Source: Tolypothrix sp. NIES-4075 (GTDB lineage: Bacteria > Cyanobacteriota > Cyanobacteriia > Cyanobacteriales > Nostocaceae). From it: DNA of 64,000 nt. Positions 27,698 to 36,000 of the stretch are shown here, in pieces. The stretch lies in the NCBI RefSeq assembly GCF_002218085.1, contig NZ_BDUC01000004.1, positions 717,792 through 781,791 on the forward strand, given 5' to 3'. The notes beneath the pieces are model-generated. The model had not been told where the DNA came from and ran no database searches. It worked only from the letters and a program-made list of their open reading frames with translations. Made by a program: the position numbers and the translations under genes. Numbering within the stretch: the first letter of the stretch is position 1; each line of letters starts with the position of its first letter.

Positions 27698-28417
27698 ATG
27701 TCTTGGTTGGCGATCGCCCTTGTCTTATTGTCCGCTGCCATCCATGCCACTTGGAACCTTTTGGCACATTCCCAAAAATTTAATGGTGCAATGTTTCTCC
27801 GCATTTCTTTAATCATCGGTCTATTTGGTTTTATACCAGTAGTGATGGGAGAATTGCGGGGAGATAAATTTCCCTTGTCTGTTTGGGGTTGGGCACTACT
27901 GACAGGTTTTTTACAATGCTTCTATTATCTTGGTTTGACAATGGGCTACCGCCTCGGTAATTTCAGCGTCGTCTACCCTATCGGTCGTGCTTTACCTATT
28001 TTGTTTCTGGCATTAATTGATGTTAGCCGGGGGCGGGTACTCTCCTCTCTTGGTTGGTTGGGGATTACCCTAGTGATTATCGGTTGTATGATAGCGCCAC
28101 TAAAATCTTTAAAAACCGTGAAGTTAAGCGACTACTGGAATAAAGCAACTGTTTGGATTTTAATTATTATGTTTTCTACAGTCGCCTACACCACAGTAGA
28201 CAAGTTAGCTGCCGAACTAATACCTACTGGTGCAGGGGCAGCTGCTCGCTATAGTGTCCTACAATCTATCTTTACCATACCCTTCCTTTGGGTCGCGCTG
28301 AAACTTAGGGGGGAACCGATAGAAGAACAGAAGGGATTGGCTGATTGGAAATGGTCTATATTATTTGCCCTATTTGTTTTTGGTTCCTACTGGTTTCATA
28401 TTTCTCGGAAGAAATAG
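27698..28417 (+). CDS. EamA/DMT-family transporter, C-terminally truncated
   Basis: 239 aa from the ATG at 27698 (MSWLAIALVLLSAAIHATWN); a TTG frame from 27593 adds 35 non-membrane residues and is rejected. It has about seven hydrophobic helices. Intact DMT transporters have ten helices and about 290-310 aa, so the last two or three are missing; the frame stops after SYWFHISRKK. A MITE-like element starts 16 bases after the stop, so truncation by its insertion or associated deletion is likely. Substrate unknown. It may be a pseudogene. Confidence 0.7.
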   Translation: MSWLAIALVLLSAAIHATWNLLAHSQKFNGAMFLRISLIIGLFGFIPVVMGELRGDKFPLSVWGWALLTGFLQCFYYLGLTMGYRLGNFSVVYPIGRALPILFLALIDVSRGRVLSSLGWLGITLVIIGCMIAPLKSLKTVKLSDYWNKATVWILIIMFSTVAYTTVDKLAAELIPTGAGAAARYSVLQSIFTIPFLWVALKLRGEPIEEQKGLADWKWSILFALFVFGSYWFHISRKK

Positions 28418-28432
28418 GAACCACATCAAAAG

Positions 28433-28631
28433 CCCCCTTCATAGGCAGGGCTGTTTCATTCCCTAAAAGGCTTACAAATGCAAGGTTTAAGGAGATGAAA
28501 AACAAGCTTGGCATTCAATCTTAGGCATCAAAACGATCGCTAATTCATGACTTTTGCCCTGATATTTATCGCCAATGATATTTACAAAATACATACCATT
28601 ACGAACGAAACAGCCCTGCCCTTCATGGGGG
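28433..28631. mobile_element. 199-bp MITE-like element with GGCAGGGCTGTTTC ends
   Basis: The left end CCCCC..GGCAGGGCTGTTTCATT (28433-28460) and the right end AACGAAACAGCCCTGCC..GGGGG (28604-28631) are inverted copies matching at 16 of 17 core positions plus the outer C5/G5. No transposase lies within. It probably moves in trans with an IS carrying the same ends. It lies directly after the truncated transporter gene. Confidence 0.65.
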
Positions 28632-29069
28632 TATTTTTATGGTGGTAGTGGTAGGCGATCGCCATAGAAAGGAGAAAAAGCCGCGACCGGGCAAGAACGG
28701 TGAACAGGACTGGCTCCTAAAGTCATTATACAGCTAGTCTTGTTAGACTATCAAAGCACCAAAGTCACAAAATGTGCATCATTTTAGTTACCAAGTAAGG
28801 TGCGTTAGTGCCACCTAACACACCTTACAAGAAAGGCAGAGGGCAGGAGGCAGAAGGCACTTATGAAAGGAGTATTAATAAAAACTTTAGTTCTGGGTCT
28901 AAAGCCCAGTTTAAAAAAAGAATTGTATCGAGACGCGTAGCGCGAGATACAAAGCGTCATTGCTTCAATCCCACGTTTTTAAACGTGGGTTCCCTTCAGC
29001 ATAGCTGCCTTCGTACTTCTGCCTTCTGAAATATCTTGTTGCGAACTAGTTCTGGGGTTAGACGTTGCA
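28632..29069. other. Repeat-rich intergenic region
   Basis: No convincing gene. It contains several short inverted repeats: CCCACGTTTTTAAACGTGGG (about 28970-28989), GGGTCTAAAGCCC (about 28897), and a GATCGC-rich patch. An open frame at 28808-29029 has no protein-like composition and was rejected. Confidence 0.4.
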
Positions 29070-29594
29070 TTACTCCCAGCTATAATTAGCAAGTTTACCC
29101 AAAAACAAAGCTGTTCCTACTACGTTAACGGCTAAAGTTAAACCATCATTTAACGAGTCAACAAAGCGTCTCTTTTGTCTTTCTGGTAGTTGCGTAATTT
29201 CTTCGATATATACATTATCTTTTTCTGATAATAACATATCTCCAGTCAAAGAATCTGGTATATATGTACTGATTTGCTCTGGTAAATTCTCCAGAATTTG
29301 AGTTTCTGGAAGGGTAGAAAATACTTCACCTTCTTGAAAAAGTTGAGTCACTATTTGATTAGATAAAATCCGGACTTGTTCTTCAAACTCAACTTGATTC
29401 ACCTCACTCATTACTACCGCAGACTTTAAATCCTCTGTTTGGCTAACTAAGTCTTGCTTGTTTTGATGAATTGTGGGTGAGATTCCTAATTCTACTTCAA
29501 TGTCAAGAGGCACTTTTAACATTAAAGAGATATGAAGCTTGTTACCTTCTAAACGTGAGTTAGATTCATTTAAAGCAGACATAAGTTTTGACAA
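29070..29594 (-). CDS. Protein of unknown function, last gene of the small-protein cluster
   Basis: 174 aa, acidic, no signal peptide. Residues about 20-40 (LHISLMLKVPLDIEVELGISP) echo the VPIKLNVPITINPQV core of the three small paralogues upstream, so it may share a beta-strand module. The rest is helical, with a mildly hydrophobic C-terminal stretch (LTLAVNVVGTALFLGKLANY) that might associate with a membrane. I do not recognise the family. It is co-directional with the three paralogues, after a 122-base gap that holds a hairpin at 29656-29678. Confidence 0.6.
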   Translation of the reverse strand: MSKLMSALNESNSRLEGNKLHISLMLKVPLDIEVELGISPTIHQNKQDLVSQTEDLKSAVVMSEVNQVEFEEQVRILSNQIVTQLFQEGEVFSTLPETQILENLPEQISTYIPDSLTGDMLLSEKDNVYIEEITQLPERQKRRFVDSLNDGLTLAVNVVGTALFLGKLANYSWE

Positions 29595-29655
29595 ATTCTA
29601 GAGTTGTTATATTTGAATTTGTAGAATCAACAAAAAAGCTATTTACAACGAGATA

Positions 29656-29678
29656 CACCACCCATAAAAAGGGTGGTG
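29656..29678. terminator. Hairpin between third paralogue and 174-aa gene
   Basis: Perfect 8-base arms CACCACCC/GGGTGGTG around a 7-base loop. There is no strong T-run, so it may attenuate rather than end transcription of the cluster. Confidence 0.4.
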
Positions 29679-29716
29679 ATAATGTTTCCCATAACAAACA
29701 ATTAGCAATCAAACGA

Positions 29717-29983
29717 TTAACTCATCTCTGCTGATTGTAGTACATCTTGTGCAGCTAACTGTTTTGGTTCGCATTCATTTTGAGGATAACACACAGGTGC
29801 ATTTGCCCGAACTTCTGGTTGCAGTAACAAATCTGGCTCCAGGAAAATAGGTAATTTCTGCTTAATCGAACGTACTGAAGTGATGTACACTTGGGGACTA
29901 ATAGTGATGGGAACATTCAATTTGATGGGAACTGTGAATTCACATTCGCAGTTGTTAGCAGGATTTTGTTGGTAGGTAGCCAT
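29717..29983 (-). CDS. Small Cys-containing paralogue C (unknown family)
   Basis: 88 aa from the ATG at 29983, which has an AGGAG Shine-Dalgarno a few bases upstream (a GTG inside the Shine-Dalgarno was rejected as start). Sequence: MATYQQNP, a C-E-C pair, then the core EFTVPIKLNVPITISPQVYI, KLPIFLEPDLLL, and ANAPVCYPQNECEPKQL. Alternating hydrophobics with frequent Pro suggest a small beta-sandwich, and four Cys could form disulfides or bind metal. It is one of three tandem near-identical copies. No family recognised. Confidence 0.7.
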   Translation of the reverse strand: MATYQQNPANNCECEFTVPIKLNVPITISPQVYITSVRSIKQKLPIFLEPDLLLQPEVRANAPVCYPQNECEPKQLAAQDVLQSAEMS

Positions 29984-30041
29984 AAGCACTCCTATTATTT
30001 ACAAGTTGTTTGAGTTGAATTCTTTGCTTGCTTGACTGTTG

Positions 30042-30257
30042 TTAATTGCAGCCATTTTGGGGATAACACACAGGTGCATTTGCCCGAACTTCTGGTTCAA
30101 GTAACAAATCTGGTTCTAGGAAAATAGGTAATCTCTGCTTAACAGAAGGTACTGAAGTTACGTAAACTTGGGGATTGATGGTAATCGGAACATTCAGTTT
30201 GATGGGAACTGTGAATTCACATTCGCAGTTGTTATTATTCGGTTGATATGTAGCCAT
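30042..30257 (-). CDS. Small Cys-containing paralogue B (unknown family)
   Basis: 71 aa, start ATG at 30257 with AGGAG eight bases upstream. It differs from copies A and C by a few substitutions in the core and ends early (PVCYPQNGCN), lacking the EPKQL tail of the others; this may be a shortened copy. Same strand, 58 bases before copy C. Confidence 0.7.
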   Translation of the reverse strand: MATYQPNNNNCECEFTVPIKLNVPITINPQVYVTSVPSVKQRLPIFLEPDLLLEPEVRANAPVCYPQNGCN

Positions 30258-30393
30258 AAATTGGACTCCTGTTGATTTAGAAGTTGTTTGAGTTGACTAT
30301 CTAAGTACAAGATTGCACAAATAAAGTAACGAATTAAATTCAGAAAACTCTGCGTTTCTCTGCATTTAAAAACGCTAGTAACTTATGCAAAAA

Positions 30394-30648
30394 TTACGCT
30401 GAAGGCAATGTTTGTTGAGCGGGTAACTGCTTGGGTTCGCAGTCATTTTGGGGATAACACACAGGTGCATTTGCTCGAACTTCTGGTTCCAGTAACAAGT
30501 CTGGTTCTAGGAAAATGGGCAATCTCTGCTTGATAGAAGGTACTGAAGTTATGTAAACCTGGGGATTGATGGTGATGGGAACATTGAGTTTGATGGGAAC
30601 TGTGAATTCGCATTCGCAATAGTTAGCATTCGGTTGGTTAGTAGCCAT
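30394..30648 (-). CDS. Small Cys-containing paralogue A (unknown family)
   Basis: 84 aa from the ATG at 30648 (MATNQPNANYCECEF). It has the same core as copies B and C, including VPIKLNVPITINPQVYI, RLPIFLEPDLLLEPE and PVCYPQNDCEPKQLPAQ. It is the first gene of the cluster. The upstream 30649-31017 region is AT-rich and without a gene, so the cluster promoter should be there. No signal peptide. Confidence 0.7.
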   Translation of the reverse strand: MATNQPNANYCECEFTVPIKLNVPITINPQVYITSVPSIKQRLPIFLEPDLLLEPEVRANAPVCYPQNDCEPKQLPAQQTLPSA

Positions 30649-31017
30649 AATTTGCACTCGATTTGGTAGTAAAGAAATCGTTTATGTAGAAGGTTGAGCT
30701 TTTTGTTTCCCTTCTGATATGTAATAGGTGTCGCAAATTAAACTTATGCACTAATCAGAGATTTATATTTTCCAAATTACTCAAATGCTTGTGATTCAAA
30801 GCTTTCAGGATTACAAATAATTGCATTGACTATTAATTAGACGCGATTTTTGGGAAACACATACAACAAAATTATAGTTAAGACAAATTATATTTACATA
30901 TATTTAAATTGAAGCGCTCAAAAAAATAATGTGAATAATGCAAAAACCGGGTTGATGAGTGCAATTCTCAAACAAACCCGGTTTATGTCAGTTTAATATT
31001 TCTTGAGAGATAAATTA
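30649..31017. other. AT-rich intergenic region upstream of the small-protein cluster
   Basis: About 370 bases, no gene on either strand. The imperfect inverted repeat AAAACCGGGTT..AACCCGGTTT at about 30944-30983 fits a terminator for the phosphatase gene, which ends at 31018. Confidence 0.45.
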
Positions 31018-31926
31018 TTATGTTGATTTGAGAGGAATAACCCCTCGATCAAAAACACGGTTATCAATGCCGATCGCACTAACTTCTATTTTATCTGCAT
31101 ACACTTCATATGCTGCAAAACTTAAGTTGCTCGTAGAATATTGAGTCCATTCGTTTTTGCCTACAGGACGATTACCCGCACCTGCACCACAAATTATATA
31201 AGTCGTTCCATTAATTGCACGAGTGCGTTCATAATGGTGTTCGTGACCGTTGATATAAAGCTGAACGCTGTATTTTTGAAACAGGGGAGTGAAGGTTTGA
31301 ATAAAAGCTGGATTACTTCCGTAAACACCTGACGCATAAACTGGATGATGACCAAAGACTACCTTCCAAGTTGCTTGAGAGCGACTTAATTCTTGCTCTA
31401 ACCAAGAAAGCTGGTTTTTCCAGTCTGCATTGTCGTTGGTATCTAACGCGAAAAACTGCACAAGTCCACGGCTAAATGTGTAGTAGCGTCCTTTCATATT
31501 AAAGCCGGGATATTTAACTTGCTTTTCGCCGTTTGCCGTGCGAATATCGTGATTGCCTAAACAAGCTTGAAATTTTACGTTTTGTTTGAGCAAAGCTGCG
31601 TAGGGACGCTCAAAGACTTCTTCTATTTTTTCAATCTCACCATTAGTGTAGATGTTATCTCCAGCCAAAACGATTAAATCGTAAAGATTTTTGCTGTGAT
31701 AATTTGTCATCGCTTGAGCGACATCATACTGTCCTTTTACACCGGTTCCTGTATCTGCTACAGAAACAAAACGTAATAGCAAGTCTTTTTTCGCAAACTT
31801 GGGGTTAATCTGACGACTGAAGCTTTTGCCAGCATGAACGAATGCGGCGATACTCCTGTAAGGAGTGGCTGCCGCCAACGCACTCAAACTAGAGAATAAT
31901 AAAAACTGTCGGCGTTTTAGGCTCAT
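31018..31926 (-). CDS. Exported metallophosphoesterase, purple-acid-phosphatase-like
   Basis: 302 aa. The N-terminus MSLKRRQFLLFSSLSALAAA is a signal, possibly Tat-type because of the KRRQFLL motif. Metal-binding motifs of the calcineurin-like fold follow in order: SVADTG, LAGDNIY, LGNHDIR, FGHHPVY and NGHEHHYERT. This matches small purple acid phosphatases (ACP5-like). It probably releases phosphate from organic phosphoesters in the periplasm. Whether it relates to the neighbouring small-protein cluster is unclear. Confidence 0.88.
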   Translation of the reverse strand: MSLKRRQFLLFSSLSALAAATPYRSIAAFVHAGKSFSRQINPKFAKKDLLLRFVSVADTGTGVKGQYDVAQAMTNYHSKNLYDLIVLAGDNIYTNGEIEKIEEVFERPYAALLKQNVKFQACLGNHDIRTANGEKQVKYPGFNMKGRYYTFSRGLVQFFALDTNDNADWKNQLSWLEQELSRSQATWKVVFGHHPVYASGVYGSNPAFIQTFTPLFQKYSVQLYINGHEHHYERTRAINGTTYIICGAGAGNRPVGKNEWTQYSTSNLSFAAYEVYADKIEVSAIGIDNRVFDRGVIPLKST

Positions 31927-31978
31927 AGTTGACTCAATTTAAAATGAAACAATATCAGAACTCATCAAGTGATACATT

Positions 31979-32040
31979 TAGGACTTACGCATTCACTGTA
32001 AAGAAAGCATTTTTTGACGACATGAGTGCGTAAGTCCTAA
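31979..32040. repeat. Hairpin repeat with TTAGGACTTACGCA ends
   Basis: Perfect 14-base arms TTAGGACTTACGCA and TGCGTAAGTCCTAA, 62 bp in all. It shares its ends with 17495-17617. Confidence 0.85.
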
Positions 32041-32118
32041 CATTAAGGCTGAAGACGCGCTACCTATAAGAATTTATCCCGTTTGAGTCGCACCGCGCTG
32101 TAACGTCAGGAAACTTTC

Positions 32119-32973
32119 ATGTCACAAGACAACCCGAATCCACAACCACCAGGCAACAAACCAGAACCTCAACCGACGTCACCCAGACGACGAACTCAAA
32201 TACAGCCATTTTGGAAAGCGCAAATCATCAAACTTTTGCGCGGAACAATTGGTGCTTTAGAAGGTGCGGTGGAGAAACTGGAGACAGAACCCGCACCCGG
32301 TAGTAAACAAACCCCTGGTTTCTGGGGTGGAATTTTAGGAAAAATTCGCTCTTTGTTACCAGAGAATTTGTCAGCAAAGCTGTCAGATACAGCTTTGACA
32401 GGAATTATTGCCGCAATTTCGGTAATTTTGATTTGGACAACTTCAACGCTGGTAACTAACAAACCGACTGAAGTCGCAACTGTTCCCCAGGTGGAAGAAA
32501 CACCATCCCCAACTATAACAACGCCACCAGCAGAAATCATACCAGAACCGCAGCCACCAGTCGAAATTACGCCGCCGGCAGCCGAAATTCCCCCACCAGA
32601 ACCGGAACCGACACCAGAACCGACACCGGAACCAGAACCAACACCGACACCGACACCAAAATTAGAATTAACACCAGAACAACAATTGATTGCAGCGATT
32701 GAAAATCAAGTAGGAGAAATTAGCGATCGCTTTGCCTCTGGTTTAATAAAATCTATACAAGCCAACTTTAGCACCAGCAATCTTACTGTCAAAATTAGCG
32801 ACGATTGGTACACCCTGAAACAATCCGAACAAGACAAACTCGCTGCCGATATTTTCCAACGCTCGAAGGAACTCGATTTCAGCCATTTGGAAATTACCGA
32901 CTCTCAAGATAAATTGATAGCGCGTAACCCCGTCGTCGGGACTGAAATGGTAATTTTTAAACGTCACGCTTAA
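32119..32973 (+). CDS. Membrane protein with Pro/Glu/Thr-rich linker, unknown function
   Basis: 284 aa. It has a polar, Pro-rich N-terminus, a basic helix (FWKAQIIKLLRGTIGALEGAVEKLE), one TM helix (TGIIAAISVILIWTTSTLV), a linker of about 75 residues dominated by PEPTPEPT-like repeats, and a C-terminal domain (LIAAIENQVGEISDRFASGLIKSIQANFS..VVGTEMVIFKR). I recall similar proteins in cyanobacteria but have no function to offer. It is directly upstream of and co-directional with the TpsA adhesin gene. Confidence 0.75.
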   Translation: MSQDNPNPQPPGNKPEPQPTSPRRRTQIQPFWKAQIIKLLRGTIGALEGAVEKLETEPAPGSKQTPGFWGGILGKIRSLLPENLSAKLSDTALTGIIAAISVILIWTTSTLVTNKPTEVATVPQVEETPSPTITTPPAEIIPEPQPPVEITPPAAEIPPPEPEPTPEPTPEPEPTPTPTPKLELTPEQQLIAAIENQVGEISDRFASGLIKSIQANFSTSNLTVKISDDWYTLKQSEQDKLAADIFQRSKELDFSHLEITDSQDKLIARNPVVGTEMVIFKRHA

Positions 32974-33083
32974 GGGTTTATTCTTAACAAAGCACTAGAA
33001 TTATTTATGGTTATATGGTTTATTTATTACTAGCGCAGGTAACTTTTGTTGGGTTACTGCCATAAAAGTAGTATATATACGCA

Positions 33084-36000
33084 ATGAGTAACCGTTGGGG
33101 CTGGTTGTTGGGGATAGCGATCGCTCAAAGTATTTCTTGGGCAAATAGTGCTGTAGCTCAAATTACTCCAGATAGCACTTTACCGAATAATTCTATTGTT
33201 ACACCGCAGGCGCAGATACTGAACATCACCGGAGGAACACGAGCGGGAAGCAACCTTTTTCACAGTTTTCAACAATTTTCCGTTCCCACTGGTGGCACCG
33301 CTTTTTTCAATAATGCTCTTGACATTAGTAACATTATCAGCAGGGTAACGGGTAATTCAATTTCCAACATTGATGGATTAATTCGCGCTAACGGCACAGC
33401 TAACGTATTTTTACTCAATCCCAACGGAATTATTTTTGGTAATAATGCCAGTTTAAATGTTGGTGGTTCCTTTGTTGGTTCTACAGCTAACGCGATTCAA
33501 TTTGGAACTGTTGGCATTTTCAGCGCAACTACTCCCAATGCACCCACACCATTATTGACAATTAATCCTTCCGCATTGCTGTTTCTTCAACCTTCACCCG
33601 CAGCAATTACAAGTAGCTCAAGAGCACCCGCAGGCGTGAATTTAGCAGGTGTTGAAGTTACAGGCTTGAGAGTACCAGATGGTAGGAGTTTACTATTGGT
33701 GGGTGGCGATGTCAACGTTGATGGTGGTAGTTTAAAAGCTTATAACGGACGCATCGAATTAGCCGGATTAGCTGCACCTGGGAATGTTAATTTAAACTTT
33801 ACAGGAAATATACTCAGCTTGGGTGTTCCCGATGTAGCTAAAGCGAATGTATCTTTAACTAATGGCGCTGAAGTGAATGTGCGTGGTAGTGATGCGGGTA
33901 GCATTGCCATTAATGCTCAAAACTTGAGTTTAGCAGGAGCAAGTAAAGTCAGAGCGGGGATAGATACAGGTAATGGTACACCCGCAAGCAAAGCCGGAGA
34001 TGTTGACATTAATGCTACAGGAACAACAACTTTAACTGATGACAGTTTTATTGCTAATGTGCTTCAAACATCATCAGTGGGTAAAGGTGGCAACGTCAAC
34101 ATTACTACAGGTTCGCTTGCCCTGATTAACGGTAGTACCTTAAATACTGGTAACTTTGGACAAGGGGATGGTGGCAACATTAATCTTAATGTTCGTGATG
34201 CCCTGACTTTATCAGGTGTGGGTGAAGTCGGAAGCAGCGCCATTTTAAGCACTTTACAAGCTCAAGCTGTGGGTAAGGGAGGTAATATCAATATCACGGC
34301 TGGGTCAGTTTCCTCGACAGATGACGCTTTTCTCAGTGCTAGTACTTTTGGACAAGGAGATGCTGGTAATGTCTCGATACTCTCTAAAAATGCTGTCTCA
34401 TTCTCATTTGCGGACATTTTCAGCACTGTGGAAGCGGGGGGAGTAGGCAATGGTGGTAACATCAATATCACCGCACCTTCACTCAGTTTACAAGATGGCT
34501 CTCAACTGCAAACTATACTGCGTAATAGTGATATAGAGAATAACCTTTTAGGGGGTCGGGGAAATGCAGGCAATGTCAACATTGATGTCACTGGTGCGGT
34601 GATTATAGCTGGGCAAAGAAACGGACTTACTAGTGGAATTCGCAGTTTTCTGGGCACTGGAGCGACGGGTAATGCTGGTAACATTAATATTAAATCTGGT
34701 TCCTTTTCCTTAGCAGATGGCGCTCAACTAAGTTCCAGTACATTTGGACAAGGGGATGCTGGTAATGTATCCATCCAAGCTAGGGATTTTGTTTCTCTTG
34801 CTGGTAGTAGCAATATCTTCAGCACTGTGGAAGCGGGGGGAGTAGGCAATGGTGGTAACATCAATATCACCGCGTCTTCACTCAGTTTACAAGATGGCTC
34901 TCAACTGCAAACTATACTGCGTAATACTGATACCCAGAATAATCTTTTAGGGGGTCGGGGAAATGCAGGCAATGTCAACATTGATGTCAATGGTGCGGTG
35001 ATTATAGCTGGGGAAAGAAACGGATTTACTAGTGGAATTCGCAGTTTTCTGGGGACTGGAGCGACGGGTAATGCCGGTAACATTAATATTAAATCTGGTT
35101 CCTTTTCCTTAGCAGATGACGCTGAAATAAGTTCCAGTACTTTTGGGCAGGGAAATGCTGGTGATGTATCCATACAAGCTAGAGATTTTGTTTCCTTTAC
35201 TAACGCTGACATTTTCAGCATTGTGCAAGCTGGAAGTGTAGGTAATGGGGGTAATATTAATATCAAAGCTGGTTCACTCACCTTGACTGATAGCGCTCAA
35301 TTAATAACCCAAGTTGAAGCGGCAAATGAAACACTTCTTGGTGGGCGTGGAAATGCAGGAAATGTGGATATTGATGTTTCAGGTAAAGTCACTATCTCTG
35401 GTGTAAAAGACGAATTTCGGAGCGCAATTTTGAGCCGTTTAAGAACGGCTGAAATCGGTAATGGTGGTAACATTAATATTAAATCTGGCTCTTTTGAACT
35501 GAGTAATGGTGCTCAACTAAGTTCCAGTACTTTTGGGCAAGGAAATGCTGGTAGCGTATTCATACAAGCATCTGATGCTGTTTCCCTGGCAAATGCGGAC
35601 ATTTTCAGCAATGTGGCAGCTAGAGCGGTAGGTAATGGTGGAAATATCAATGTTCAAACCAGAACTCTCTCGCTAACTGATGACTCTAGTTTGTTTGCTA
35701 ACACTTTTGGACAAGGAAATGCGGGAAATATATCTATACAGGCGACTGATTCTGTTTCTCTCGCAAACAATAGTAGGTTCTTCAGCAATGTGCAACCTGG
35801 AGGGGTAGGAAATGGTGGAAATATCAATGTTCAAGCCAGAACTCTGTCTCTAACTGATAACTCTAGTTTGTTTGCTGGCACCTCTGGACAAGGAAATGGT
35901 GGAAACATATCTATCCAAGCGACTGATTCTGTTTTTTTAGCAGGTAAATTAAATGGTATCACCACCAATGTGGCAAATGGAGCGGCGGGTAATGCTGGAA

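Noticed and set aside
28808..29029. 73-codon frame in the region after the second MITE-like element
   Set aside because: Runs through hairpin repeats; no protein features.
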